Source: Prunella strophiata
Taxonomy: Eukaryota > Chordata > Aves > Passeriformes > Prunellidae
Reading direction: 5' to 3'
Assembly: GCA_036583965.1 (NCBI GenBank)
Contig: JAZBQD010000001.1
Location: 18,694,608 to 18,758,607, forward strand
DNA length: 64,000 nt
The notes beneath the pieces were generated by a model. That model did not search any database, was not told where the DNA came from, and saw only the letters and a list, made by a program, of their open reading frames with translations. This document shows, piece after piece, positions 12,065 to 23,595 of this stretch (positions within the stretch are counted from its first letter, which is position 1; every line of letters starts with the position of its first letter). A program made the translations under genes and the position numbers.

Positions 12065-12213
12065 CAGGACAACAGGGAGATGTTCCGCAGCGTCCGGCAC
12101 ATGATTTACGACCTGATCGAGTGGAGATCCCAGATCCTCTCTGGGACCCTGCCCCAGGATGAGCTCAAGGAGCTGAAGAAGAAAGTGACTGCCAAAATTG
12201 ATTATGGCAACAG
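12065..12213 (+). CDS. DOCK1: DOCK1 exon 6 (helical N-terminal region, residues ~109-158)
   Basis: A 149-bp exon beginning [20 protein letters not shown] and ending [12 protein letters not shown] plus two bases of arginine. The acceptor is a tandem NAGNAG (AACAG|CAG|GAC), so the first glutamine could be included or skipped. I chose the upstream AG because vertebrate DOCK1 keeps this glutamine. The donor is AG|GTTTGT, a non-consensus but valid GT donor. Confidence 0.95.
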
Positions 12214-15200
12214 GTTTGTGAACAGCATTCCCCAAGTTTTTCTGCATTTTCTGATTTTTCTGAATCCAGATCACCCTGTGTGAGACACATCAGCTGTCAG
12301 TGAATTCTTGGAGGATTCTTTTTTTTTTTTTCCCTGGAGCTGTAGATGAAATATTTGTATATTCACACTTCTGTTACAGCAAGATAAAGATTGAAGTTGA
12401 GGCAGCATCTTTAAAGTGTGATATGTAAAGTGGAATCCATCTCCCTCTCTTGATGGTATCATCAATTTGACAATGGTATGAAGCTGTAATTTTTTAAGGC
12501 CAATTCAAAAGTGCAAGTATTGCCTGCCTTGAAAATAGAATTTTAAACTCCACTTCTGTGGCACAAACAGTTGTCACCCTCTGAGCACCACCAGCTGCCT
12601 GTGCCCTCGAGTCACTCAGCTGTAATGTGATGTTGAGGGATTTGGCTCAGAAGCACCATTTAGCTCTTGGTTCCTCTCCTTCCACAGCATCCAGCTGGTA
12701 GCACGAGATGAGCAGGGAGATTTCATAAAAGAAAAGAGCTATTTAGCACAAGAGAGTGGAAGTTGGGAAGGAAATATTGCCCCAGAAAGCAGTGCAGGTT
12801 GCATGTGTTGGATATTTTAGTCATTCAGATGTGTTCTCACCCCAGATGGTTGGCTGGGTTTAAAGACAATTTCTGTAAATACAAGTTTTAGATTATAACT
12901 TGTCTGTACAATTATGATTTTGCATTTTGATCGAAAATGAGAAATCAAATCTTACTCCTCATCATTTTGAATACTGAGAGACAAAACATGTAGTGCTCCC
13001 TTCAGTCCTGCCCCTTGTGTGGGATTCTGTTGTCCTGCACACCTGGGGAGTGAAAAAGTTTGCACCAACCCAGTCTTTCAGTGCTTTGTGATGCAAAGAT
13101 CTCACCATATTTCATTTATTTTTGTTTAATTCCTTAAGAAGCTGCCCAACTTGCAGTGTTTCTGCTCGTGTACTTTATCAGCAAAAGCTAGGATTAAAAA
13201 AAATAAATTAAATGATCAGTAACTGCATTCAGTCAGTAGTTATCATTTGTAATCTGAGGTATGGACAGTGGTACCTCTGCAGACAATTACCCAGGTGTTG
13301 TTGGGATTATTTGTTTGGCTGCTGGGTTTCACCATCTGCCCAAGGAGTGGGTGAAAGTTGCTTGAATAACCTCCAGATGCTCAGCCTTCAAATGCAGTGG
13401 AACATCTTGTGCTGTGCTTTGTGTTTGTAATGTTCTGATGGACTAATTAAGTGATCAGAAGGTTCTCTGGGGAGTGCAGGAGGGAGGTGAATGTGAACTT
13501 CTGACTAAATGCTCACCACTGAAAGGTAACATATGTTCCTAATAAAACCCTAAACCCTTCACTTGTGCTTAAAAGAAGCATGAATGGGGATTTTAAGATC
13601 CAGACAGAATGAATTCATTATCTGCTTTATAAATACTGGGTCACCTTTGAGGTCCCAACCCAAATAATCTGAAATGTTTTCTGTTCCTAATCATATCCTA
13701 ACCTTTCCTGACTTGTGAAACACTGATTTGTAAATAATTTTTTTTTCCTTCTGTAAATACAGACAGAAGTTTTGCAGCATATTGTCAGAATAACTGAGGA
13801 AGCAAAAATGGCCTTAGGAATCTGTATTTTTAATATCTTTCTGAAATTGGGTCAGGTAATTTTGTTGTGAAAATGCTGGGGTTTTTTTTGTTCTGTTGCA
13901 AATATCTGTAACTGGGACACTTAGGAAAAAAAATCAGTTTTTTTCCTAAGCATAATTTGCAAGTTAAAGACTGAAACAAAGGAATTGAATCAAAGGAGGG
14001 TTTGCTTTACTCCTTTGACAGCCTGTGCAAACATTGGTGTGTTGTAGTCTGGGTTATGAGACTTTCCCTGAATTTTTGAGCTTTTCCTCTGGCCCAGGCA
14101 GTTTCTCCCATGGAAGGACTCTGACAGTTGCAGTGCTCTGTGGGTGTTTCTCCTGCTGTGGCTGCTGTCCAGGGAACAGTAGTAGGGAGGAGGAAAACAA
14201 CTTTGGCTTTTTTTCTCTTTGGTTTCAGTGATGAAACCATTTTCTCACCAGAAAATTCATCTGGGAGTGAGATGTTCTGGGGATGCTGGAGAGTTTTGTG
14301 GTGGCTGGGTCCAGCTCCAGAGCAGAGCTTAAAAATCTGCTGCCTCCACCCTGCAGCTTGAGTGATCTTTGTCTGCCCTGCAATTAATGCAGTGCAGTTA
14401 ATTGGAGGGGTCTGGATGTTGACCCCACTCAAGGGTTTAACATTTCCAGGGGTGAGGAGGAATCCTGCACGTCCCTGGAAACATCTTTGTGTGCCACAGC
14501 TCCTGTTTCCCCAAGTCCTGGCAGGTTAATGCCCAGATGGAATTTACTTTCAGATAAATCATGAACCCCTGTGTGACTTAACCAGACACAGCAAATTTGA
14601 TTTAAGCTCATTGATCAAACATTTTTCAACTCTAAAGTTAGAGCAGCTCCACTGGGAGAGCTGACCACAGAGCTGGAAGGAAATCAGGACACATTTATTG
14701 GGGTGGAGGTGACAAGGGCAGTCTTAGGGAAGGGACCTGATTTTTTTAACCCTTGGTACTGCTGCCAGCACTGTGGAAAATGTGGAGAGATGTGAAAGGC
14801 TTTTCCTGAGCCTGGATTTGATTATGGCAGAAAGCTTGCTCTCTGCAGAAGGCAATTATGGATGTTAACACCCTGCTGACAGAGATCTGGCTGCTGCTTT
14901 AAAAAAGGAAACAACTTCTGCCTCATCTTGTGGGGTGTGGGTAAAACAGGAATTTGCAGTGGGAGGAGAAGGGGGAGTGGGAGACATGAGCTGTGTGTGG
15001 TGGGACTTGGTTGTTCAGACTGTTGGATAAATCAGAGGAGACCAAATCTCTGGCAAATTTATTTTAAGAAGTTGCTTCCCCCAGCTGTTGTGCTGTTTCA
15101 TTTCCATTCCCTTCTCCCTGTGCTGTGGGAATAAGTGGCTTGGATCCCCAGGTTGGTGACATGTTAAATTGCATCATCATGTCTCAGATAATTTCTTTTC

Positions 15201-15299
15201 CATCACTTGTCAGGTGTGCAAGTTGAACACTTGGCAGGTGCTTTTTAGGCATTCCTTTCAGCACTGTTAATTCACAAACATATTTTGTGTCTTGTTTAG
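12214..15299 (+). other. DOCK1 intron 6, no recognised element
   Basis: An intron of 3.1 kb with no CR1, LTR or extra exon that I can recognise. The ORFs on both strands around 14000-14430 have no protein-family features. Confidence 0.7.
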
Positions 15300-15435
15300 A
15301 ATTCTGGATTTAGATCTTGTGGTCAGAGATGAAGATGGCAACATTTTGGACCCAGAGCAGACCAGCACCATCAGCCTTTTCAGAGCACATGAAATAGCTT
15401 CCAAGCAAGTGGAAGAGAGGCTGCAGGAGGAAAAA
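15300..15435 (+). CDS. DOCK1: DOCK1 exon 7 (N-terminal region, residues ~158-203)
   Basis: A 136-bp exon. It completes the split arginine codon and encodes [20 protein letters not shown], then [20 protein letters not shown] and LQEEK. The acceptor is TTGTTTAG and the donor AAA|GTGAGA. The VVRDEDG segment is strongly conserved among DOCK-A proteins. It ends in phase 0. Confidence 0.95.
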
Positions 15436-16226
15436 GTGAGAGACTCTGTCATTTCCCTGTGAAACACAAGGCTGTAGATTAATTGGATGGCTGTTATTTT
15501 TAGCATTGGTAATGAGGGATTTGATGTGTTTATGAAGAATTATCAGGCTTAAAAATTTTGTAAGAATTTTTATATCTTAGGCTTATTTTTTTTTTTTTTC
15601 ATCCCTTAAAGGGTTTAGTAGAATTTATGGTTCAGACCTGTATGAATAAATCAGCTGCATTTGTGGGTTAATATCAGATGTGCATGTGAGAGGTTTGTAA
15701 GTTAGGTTGTCATCAGAGTTTCTATTTGAGAATCACAAAGACTAAAATCCTCATTCTTGTGTGGTTTCTTTATGCCAATCCTAAAAACTTGCTGTTGAAG
15801 TAAAAGGGGCAAATTTAAAGCCCTTCTCAGTCTTGAATTGTCAGCACCTTTGCAGTTCAAAATCCTTATTTTTAAAAGGAAGAACTTTTCTGTTTCTTTT
15901 TCTATTTCTATTGTGTGTTCCTGGGTTTTTTTTTCAGGTATATTTGAGGCTCTATTTTTTCTCCATTTATCTCTCTCTACTTAATAAGTGAAGACATCTT
16001 TTCTCTCCTTTTTCTCTTCTTTTTTATTTTAACTTTTCCTTATGGTGTGGCACTTCAAGACAGATCCAGAAAATCTGTCTGTCATGAAACTTAGCAGAAA
16101 AAAAGATCACAGGAGCAGACACTCCATGGAAACCTCCTCCTCTTCTTTCTGGAAGGCTTTTAGGAAAGTTTAATAGCAGCTGGATGTCTGTTAGGCTAAG
16201 TTAAACTTTTTGTTCTTCAATTGCAG
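15436..16226 (+). other. DOCK1 intron 7, no recognised element
   Basis: A 791-bp T-rich intron with nothing recognisable. A long pyrimidine-rich stretch covers about 15890-16040. Confidence 0.7.
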
Positions 16227-16384
16227 TCTCAGAAGCAGAATATTGATATCAACAGACAAGCCAAGTTTGCTGCCACTCCTTCATTTGCTTTGTTTGTGAA
16301 TTTAAAAAACGTCGTGTGTAAAATAGGAGAAGATGCTGAGGTCCTGATGTCTCTGTATGACCCCCTGGAATCCAAATTCATCAG
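16227..16384 (+). CDS. DOCK1: DOCK1 exon 8 (N-terminal region, residues ~204-256)
   Basis: A 158-bp exon encoding SQKQNIDINRQAKFAATPSF, ALFVNLKNVVCKIGEDAEVL and MSLYDPLESKFI plus two bases of serine. The acceptor is CAATTGCAG and the donor AG|GTCAGT. It belongs to the DOCK N-terminal domain that leads into DHR-1. One visible difference from human is phenylalanine for leucine in the ATPSFALF stretch. Confidence 0.95.
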
Positions 16385-17076
16385 GTCAGTGCCATTTTCA
16401 TCTCTGCTCACTCAGGGGTGGTACTGAGGGACTTTTGGGGCTCAGCAAAGTCAAATTTCTGTGAAAGGCAGAGGCAGGTCCCTTCACTTGGGGCACCTTT
16501 CAGGGTTGTGCTGTGCTGGTGGTTCCCCAAGAGCAGATGGAAATTCAGAGGTGAACACACCTGCAAGGGCTGTGCCCTTGCTGAGCTGCAGAATTCCAAC
16601 ACTTGCTTGCTGAGGAGCTGCTTTCTTTATCAAAATTGTGTGCACTCAGGGAAATGCCAGCTCCCTGCTCAATCTTTGTTTCCTTAGAACAAGGAAATTG
16701 GGTTGAAAAGTCTCCTGTAAATTCTGAAGTTGATTTTATCTGCTTGTCTTAAAGGGTATTCAGTGATAGGCTATGGGGGAATGGCTTTAAGCTGAAAGAG
16801 GGTAGATCTAGATGGGATATTAGGAAGAAATCCTTTCCTGGGAGGGTGGTGAGGCACTGGCATGGGTTTCCCAGAGAGGTTGTGGACTCCCAATCCCTGG
16901 TAGTGACCAAGGCTGGGTTGGAGGGGCTTGGAGCAGCCTGGGATAGAGAAAGTGTCCCTGCCAGTGATAGGGGGTGGAATGAGATGATCTTCATGATCCC
17001 TTCCAGCCCAAAGCATTCTGTTGTTCTGTTGCTCTGTGATTTAAACAAAAATTCTTGAAAATACTGTTCTTCTCAG
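16385..17076 (+). other. DOCK1 intron 8
   Basis: A 692-bp intron. Its 3' half is a forward CR1 (16757-17042). The first 370 bases hold nothing recognisable. Confidence 0.8.
16757..17042 (+). mobile_element. CR1 LINE 3' fragment
   Basis: A forward CR1 (GAATGGCTTTAAGCTGAAAG through GATCCCTTCCAGCCCAAAGC and the terminal TTCTGTTGCTCTGTGAT microsatellite-like end). It ends about 35 bp before the exon 9 acceptor. Confidence 0.85.
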
Positions 17077-17158
17077 TGAGAACTACCTGGTGAGGTGGTC
17101 GAGCTGTGGCCTCCCCAAGGACATTGACAGGCTGCACAACCTGCGTGCTGTGTTCACT
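17077..17158 (+). CDS. DOCK1: DOCK1 exon 9 (N-terminal region, residues ~256-283)
   Basis: An 82-bp exon encoding [20 protein letters not shown] and NLRAVFT. The acceptor is TTCTTCTCAG and the donor ACT|GTGAGT. A cysteine replaces the usual serine in RWSSSG. The exon lies between two CR1 copies in the same orientation, the upstream one ending about 35 bp before the acceptor. Skipping it would shift the frame (82 is not a multiple of three). Confidence 0.95.
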
Positions 17159-17792
17159 GTGAGTGTGCCCTGCCCAAGGCTCCCCTGGGGTGGGACCAGC
17201 GTGGGGCATCTCTGCAGGGGGAAACAGAGCTGGGGAGGGGCTCTGGGACAAGGGGGAATGGCTGCCACTGCCAGGAGCAGGGATTAGGTGGGGTATTGGG
17301 AAGGAATTGTTCCCTGGGAGGGTGGGCAGGCCCTTGGCACAGGGTGCCCAGAGCAGCTGTGGCTGCCCCTGGATCCCTGGCAGTGCCCAAGGCCAGGCTG
17401 GAGCAGCCTGGGATAGTGGAAGGTGTCCCTGCTCATTGCTGGGGCTGGAACAAGATGATTTTCAAGACCATTCCATGTTTCTTTGGTGCTGGAGGCTCAC
17501 ATGAGCCATTTCTCCTAAGTGGCTGCTAAATGTTCTCAACACCTGGGAAAAACCAGAGAGAATTTTTGAACTTTTAGCTTACTAAAATGGTTTGACCTCC
17601 TAAGGAATTAATTTGCACAGAACTCCAGTAAGATGTTGAAGTACTGTTACAAAAGCTGCTCTACTCTGAGAGCACTTCTTGTTAGAGGCTTGCACGGCAA
17701 AGGCAAATTCTGGGCAGCAAACACTCTGCCTTCTGAAATAGAACTTGAAATTCAGCTATTAGCAAGCAGCCTGATGTTACTCCTGTTTGTAG
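17159..17792 (+). other. DOCK1 intron 9
   Basis: A 634-bp intron containing a forward CR1 (17252-17485). No other element is recognised. Confidence 0.8.
17252..17485 (+). mobile_element. CR1 LINE 3' fragment
   Basis: A forward CR1 (GGGGAATGGCTGCCACTGCC through TGGCAGTGCCCAAGGCCAGG to CAAGACCATTCCATG). It has the same orientation as the copy upstream of exon 9. Confidence 0.8.
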
Positions 17793-17928
17793 GACCTGGG
17801 CAGCAAGGACCTGAAGAGGGAGAAGATCAGCTTTGTGTGTCAGATCGTGCGCGTGGGCAGGATGGAGCTGCGGGACAACAACACCAGGAAGCTCACGTCG
17901 GGGCTGCGCAGGCCCTTCGGGGTGGCAG
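17793..17928 (+). CDS. DOCK1: DOCK1 exon 10 (N-terminal region, residues ~284-329)
   Basis: A 136-bp exon encoding [40 protein letters not shown] and PFGVA plus one base of valine. The acceptor is TGTTTGTAG and the donor G|GTACCT. It is CpG- and GC-richer than the flanking introns, as expected for a conserved coding exon. Confidence 0.95.
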
Positions 17929-18242
17929 GTACCTCTGGGGGGATCTCCCCATCTCCTCTTCAGCTCTTCCATGGAAATTGGGTGGTGGAACTGCTGTGGG
18001 GTTGTATCAACTCAGAGTTGTTCCAAATCTCACCAGACTGGTTGCTGTATTCCTGTACCTACCAGGGTTTGTGTAGCTGAGATTCCAAACCTCGTTTGCA
18101 CCGTGTTATTCCATAGACAGCCCTGAAATTCCACAGCTGATAATTCCACCCCTCTTCTGAGTCACTGTGGCTTCAGTTCCCCAGGGGCTTCCCTCTTCCC
18201 ACGTTGCTCAGTTCATTCAGTGCCCTTGGTTTGTCTTTGCAG
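17929..18242 (+). other. DOCK1 intron 10, no recognised element
   Basis: A short 314-bp intron with nothing recognisable apart from its splice sites. Confidence 0.75.
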
Positions 18243-18316
18243 TGATGGATGTTACTGACATCATTAACTGGGAAGGTTGATGATGAGGACAAGCAGCACT
18301 TCATCCCGTTCCAGCC
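18243..18316 (+). CDS. DOCK1: DOCK1 exon 11 with a +1 frameshift (residues ~329-353)
   Basis: A 74-bp exon where 73 bp are expected. It should read VMDVTDIINGKVDDEDKQHF then IPFQP. After the AAC codon for asparagine (18266-18268) there is an extra T at 18269 before GGG-AAG. Read literally, this shifts the frame and meets TGA at 18278-18280. The remainder is perfect in the shifted frame, and both splice sites are good (TTTGCAG and CC|GTAAGT). An assembly error at a heterozygous C/T wobble base is the simplest explanation. A true null allele is possible. Confidence 0.9.
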
Positions 18317-20085
18317 GTAAGTAGGGAGCAGTTGCAAGAGCAAGCAGGAGTGGAAAAAACCAAGATTTTAACTTTGATTTAAAAAAAAAAAACCTAATAA
18401 TTTAAGCTAATTTATTTCCATGGGCTATTTTCTCCTGAGTAATATTGTTAATATATCTTCCCTGATAATTTACCATTAGCTGCAACAGTGATATCCCCAG
18501 AAACTTTAGGGTTTTTGGAGTTTAAAGCATCCATTCCTCAGTTTTGTTTCAAGATGTCAGGGGGAGAATGTGTAAGAGGTGAAAAGCTTAAAGTAAGTTC
18601 ATTGCTGGTTTACCTCTGCCTGAGATCAATAGAGATCATGTTCCATCTGTAAATCCTAAGTTTTTACTTCTATTAAATGAGGAAAGGTAGAAGGGATAAT
18701 GCAAATTTACATGAGGTATGGATGCTTAGTTTTCCCATTGTAGAATATGCTGGACTGCCATCTGTTCCAAAAGTCAAAACATAGTTATGGGAGCTAAATT
18801 CCTTGATTAATGCACTGATGGATACTCAGATGGGCTTTTAATAATATTTTTTTAAAAAGCTTGACATAATAAAATCTTAAATTAACCTTGTTTTGAGAAA
18901 TCGGCATAATTCAGGAAGCCCTTGTGGCTTGAAGGTGTAGGGCTGGTTGAGAGGACTGCAAGGTGTGCAGGTCCTGCAGGGATAGGGGCTGTTAATGACA
19001 AAAATCAAAGTACAATTCCATTTTTCAAGGAAAATGGGGTTTGGGGAAGAGAAAGATACGTTTATTGTGTGGTAAACAACAGCAAAGATGTTTTTTAGCC
19101 AGTGTGGAAGTATGCAATGAAAATGAACCTTTCAGAGGGGGTGCTAATGGAACATCCAGTTTTCTGCTCCATTAGCACTGATTCATTTTTCCTGTTACAT
19201 ATACACAGAGCTTTAAAAAGATGCACAATGTGATTTTTCTTTTTTCCCTGTAATAAATGAAAACATTCTCCTGAAAAAGTCTATCCCAAAGGACATGAAT
19301 GAGGTGGAAACCAGCACAGGGTGAACGCTGGTATTGTTATTTCCAGCATAGATTTGGGCTGTGTATATGAGGCACATTTTTCTCCTCATCCCATGCTTTG
19401 TTTCTGTTGTACCACATGCAATTCTGTTTTCATATCTTTGTTTGTATTCATTCACTGGCCACCACCAGCACAATGGCTGTCAAAAGCACTTGGCAAGATT
19501 TACTTCAGTGCCACCTATTGCTGCTGTTTATTTATTGTCCCCATCTTCTCATTTGTTCACCAAGTTTGGGTTGTCTGCTCTTCTCCTCCTTTTCCCTGTG
19601 AGATTGATGGGAGCCTCTCCTTCGGGCACTCCACCTGTGGAATGACAGAGGTGACCCTGGAGGTGTTGCAGGGCCAGTCTGCTATGAATTCATCAATATT
19701 TCAATATTTATATAAAAGAGAACTGCCTGTGTGGGTTTTCAGCGCATAACTGGGGACTCCCAGGTGGGAGACCTCCCCCTGCTCCCTGAGGGAGCAGAGC
19801 CCTCACAGGTGTGCTGCACTCTCTGTGGTAGATCAGCGTTCTTCTGATTAATGATCTCCCTCTGTCTTTCTTGTTACCTTTCCTGTCCTTTGTCCTGCGT
19901 TGACTAATAAATACTCTTTTGTCACAACTGTGATACGATCTTTTGTGTTCCCTTGTCACTGTGACTTCTGGTTTTCTGTGCCCCTTTGTCTCCTGGTGTT
20001 GGTCGTCATGTGCATCCTCCAGGCTAGCGTTGGATGACGCCATTCGACACAAGCAGCTGAACATATCATCCCGTTTTTCACCCAG
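18317..20085 (+). other. DOCK1 intron 11
   Basis: A 1.8-kb intron. The first kilobase is plain AT-rich sequence. The 3' part contains an LTR-like, CpG-rich sequence up to about 20055. Confidence 0.75.
19320..20055 (+). mobile_element. Probable endogenous retrovirus LTR next to exon 12
   Basis: The sequence changes character here. It has many CpGs (for example near 19620, 19742, 19830, 19898, 19937 and 20007-20046) against a CpG-poor background. It has a TATA box (TATATAAAAG near 19708) and a polyadenylation signal AATAAA near 19908 about 200 bp later, followed by a T/G-rich U5-like stretch. This order fits a forward LTR. The left edge and any target-site duplication are not resolved. The right edge is probably near the CGACA at about 20046-20052. 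Confidence 0.5.
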
Positions 20086-20165
20086 GGTGGCAGGGGAGAA
20101 TGATTTCCTGCAGACTGTTATAAACAAAGTGATTGCTGCTAAAGAAGTCAACCACAAGGGTCAGG
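20086..20165 (+). CDS. DOCK1: DOCK1 exon 12 (N-terminal region, residues ~353-380)
   Basis: An 80-bp exon encoding VAGENDFLQTVINKVIAAKE and VNHKGQ, flanked by one base of proline and one base of glycine. The acceptor is TTTTTCACCCAG and the donor G|GTAGGT. A CpG-rich LTR-like sequence ends only a few tens of bases upstream, so the branch-point region of this exon may be partly supplied by the insertion. Confidence 0.95.
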
Positions 20166-22329
20166 GTAGGTACAGCTCTTTCTCTGTGCAGCCTTGATTT
20201 TCTTCGTGCGACGGTGGTTTTGATTTTGGAATCAAAAATTGTTTGTGCAGTTTGTTCCTGCCTTCCCCACCCTGTAGGAATCAGCCTGATCTTTCCCTTT
20301 CCCCATAATTTTTCCCCTGCCCAGTGTGAGCTCTGCATGTTGTAGCATTGTTCAGCTCTTGGGTGTCTTTATATTTCTGCTGGAGAGGGTCCAGGGGAGG
20401 CCACCAAGATGATCAAGGGTCTGAACATCTCTGATGAGCAGAGACTGAGGGAGCTGGGCCTGGTTCCTCTGGGGAGGAGGAGACTGAGAGGGAATCTCAT
20501 TATTCCATGTAAATACCTCCAGAGGGTGTCAGGGGATGGGGCCAGGCTGCTTTCAGTGGTTCCCCATGGCAGGACAAGGAGCAGTGGCCATAAAGCAAAA
20601 CACAACAAGTTCCACCTCACCATGAGGAAGAGCTTCTTTCCATGGAGGGTGGCAGAGCTCTGGAACTGGAGTTTCCCTTTGTGCAGACATTCCCAACCCA
20701 CCTGAACACATTCCTGTCACCTGCTCCCCTTGGCAGGACTGGATGGTCTCCAGAGGTCCCTTCCAGCCCCACCTGTCCCATCACCCTGACTGATCCTCTG
20801 CTGGAGGTGATGACTCAAGGACTGACCTCTTGTGCCCTTGAGCTGTGGATTTTTGCCTCTCTGTGCTGAAGGAAGGGATATTCCCTTCCTTCTCTTCCTT
20901 GCCCATATTTTTCCTCCCTGCAGCTGCCCTTAGAACATTTTGCTCCTTCCCCAGGAGACCTGAGCTCACAGGAGGTGAGGAGGGAGCCAGAGCCAGAGCT
21001 CTGAAACCTTCCCTGGTACCTCCTCTAGGCCACTGCTCTGGGCTTGATTTATTTTTGTGTGTGATCCCATGATCATGATGTGTCTGTGCCCAGTTATTCC
21101 TCTACTGCCTTCAATATTTTCTGGGAATTCTGGGTTAATGTGCAGTTATGCTGATTCATACAGAGTTTCCACCAAACACTCTGAATATCTGTATCACTCC
21201 ATATCTGACCACACCCCAGGAAAACTACAAACTTTTCCCTGATTTTTTTGCACTAATAGCAAACAGAATTTTACATAAACCTTATTTTTAGATTCTCCTT
21301 TAGCTAATGAGGAAAAATTTTATCTGCTTCCCCTCCTTGTTTTCACCTGTGGCCATTGTGTATCCCACAGGAGGAAACATTTCAGTGTCTTTGATTCATT
21401 CAGATTCTTTCCCTAAAAAAGAGTGCCCAAGCAAACAGAAAAAGGATTAGGACTTGTTCCTTAGCCAGTCAGTGCAGGTACAGTTGCAGCTCAGTGAAAT
21501 TGCAGCTGTCAGAACCATCCCTGGCAACAAATCAGCCCAAAAACTCTTACAGAGATATCATGGAAAAGACAGGCTGCCAAGTGTACACAAAATGAATGTA
21601 CAGTTAATTCTCTAACAGGGTAACCCACAATTTATTTCGTGGATGAATATTTTTGGGGTGTTTTTCCTAGCTTTTAATTTTAGGATTTTCTTCTGCAAAT
21701 TGCTGCTGTGATTATTTTGTGCTTAAACTTGATTGCCAGCCACTTCACCAAGTGGAGGCTTCTTTAGGGTTGGGTGTCTTTTTTATTTTATGGTTTTTTT
21801 TTTTCCACTTTGGCATCTTTCTTTTTCCTGTAACAAATGTGCCTGATGTTAGTTGGCAAGCAGCAGCTTTTTTAGTGGCTTCTTCTGCTACTGAGCAGAA
21901 AAATATCAGCTGTGTGAAGCTGATGCTGTAGATTTGTGTGCTCAGAGCAGGAAAACCAGCTTAAGGGCTGATGATCAGTCAGTTTGGGGCATGGATCTGC
22001 TGGTATTGCTTGCTTGGAATCCTTGGTTCTTTCCATGCAAATCATCCTTGCTCCTTCTCCTTTTTTCCCCATGGAAGATAAACATCTCATTACAAAGAAC
22101 ATGGAACATAATCAGAAGTAATTTTGTGTGCTGTACTCGTATTTTTGTGTGAAATGATGAGATCTGTTGAGTGTTAGAAAATATTTTGTATTTTTTTTAC
22201 TAGCAAGATCAGTTATCTTAATGTACCTAATTATTTTAATGTTTTTGTTTTTCAAGTTGTAGGAAGAAATCTTTAGTAAGTAGGAATAAATCCCAGCAGT
22301 TTCATAATTCTGTTTTTTACACACAACAG
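20166..22329 (+). other. DOCK1 intron 12
   Basis: A 2.2-kb intron with one forward CR1 of a different subfamily (20375-20790). The remaining sequence shows no recognised element. Confidence 0.75.
20375..20790 (+). mobile_element. CR1 LINE 3' fragment, different subfamily
   Basis: A forward CR1 with the blocks CATGAGGAAGAGCTTCTTTC, CAGAGCTCTGGAACTGG and GGTCTCCAGAGGTCCCTTCC in the right order. The middle and tail differ from the GGATCCCTGGCAGTG-type copies elsewhere in the window, so it is another CR1 subfamily. Confidence 0.8.
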
Positions 22330-22455
22330 GTCTGTGGGTGACTTTGAAACTTCTTCCAGGAGATATCCATCAGATTAGGAAAGAATTTCCACACTTAGTG
22401 GACAGGTCAACAGCAGTAGCTCGGAAAATGGGCTTTCCTGAGATTATCATGCCTG
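22330..22455 (+). CDS. DOCK1: DOCK1 exon 13 (linker into DHR-1, residues ~380-422)
   Basis: A 126-bp exon encoding [40 protein letters not shown] and P. The acceptor is ACACAACAG and the donor G|GTAAGG. It ends in a glycine codon split with exon 14, immediately before the DHR-1 domain. It differs from the human sequence I recall at only one or two positions. Confidence 0.95.
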
Positions 22456-23595
22456 GTAAGGCACTTAATTAATGCTGCTTTGTTATATTTTAACCTGATT
22501 TAAATGTCTCTGTGTATGGGAGGTTTTGGAGGAAAAAAATAATTAAAGATTAATTTAGGTATGGTATACATTGAAAAAAAAAAAAATGTTGTCTCATAAA
22601 AAAAAGTAAAATACTTTAATACTAACATCAATAAATAAAGCTCCCATCTCCATCAAGAAGACAAGAAATCCCAGTGAGAGTGGAAATTCTCCTTTTTTTT
22701 CCCCAGTTAAAATGAATGTACACCAAGTACACACTTTGTATTATCCCCACAGCAAGGGCATATGTAAAACTTCTCTCCTGTGCTGAATCCAAAGCAGATT
22801 TTTGAGGCACAGGCTTGATTTAGAGATAGCAGCTCTCCTAGGGTTTGTACCAGATCTGGATAATGCATTTGAAAGACAGCCACATCATTTTTTTTAAAAT
22901 ACATGTATTCTGTGCATGTTCAGTTGAGGTGTTTACAAAAAAAACCAACAAACCAAAAGCCACAAAAACCAACCCAAAAACTGTGGTGCTTCTCAAAATA
23001 AAAACTGCCATGAGCAAGAGCAGAACCTGCAGTGTCCTTTGCAGATTGATGGACTCTGGGGGATCCATGAGATGTTTCCAGAGCCCATCCCAGTTCCAGG
23101 TCCCCCTGTGGCTGCTGACAGATGTCTGTCAGATGTTTTACAGTCTCTTCTACAAGTGAGTGCCTCAGTACCTTGTTTGCATCCTGTGCTGGCTCATAAA
23201 ATTATTGGAAATCCCTTGTTTCCTCAGCTCATTGTCAAAATTTCAGTCAGATTGGGGTGGAGCTGAGGAGCATTTTTAGGCATAAATCTAAATACAAGCC
23301 CTCCCCTGCAACCCCCAGGCCACCAAAAACAGTCAAACCTCTTCCTGCTGTAACAAATTAGAGACCTCTTGGAGGCTGTTAAAATATTTTTAATTGCAAA
23401 ATACCTCTGTATGGGATAAATGACTGTGTTGAAACTTCTCCTTTTAAGTGAATACTGCAAGACGTTGTGTAAAAATAAAATAAATGGAAATGTGGTGTTT
23501 GAAATGTTCTGCCATTGTTTCTGTGTGTCCTTGGTTTCCCAAATCATTGGGTTTACTGTGAGAATTGCTATTTTGTGCTTTGCTTTCCCTTGTAG
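22456..23595 (+). other. DOCK1 intron 13, no recognised element
   Basis: A 1.1-kb AT-rich intron with several A runs (near 22575 and 22600). No repeat family or exon is recognised. Confidence 0.7.
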
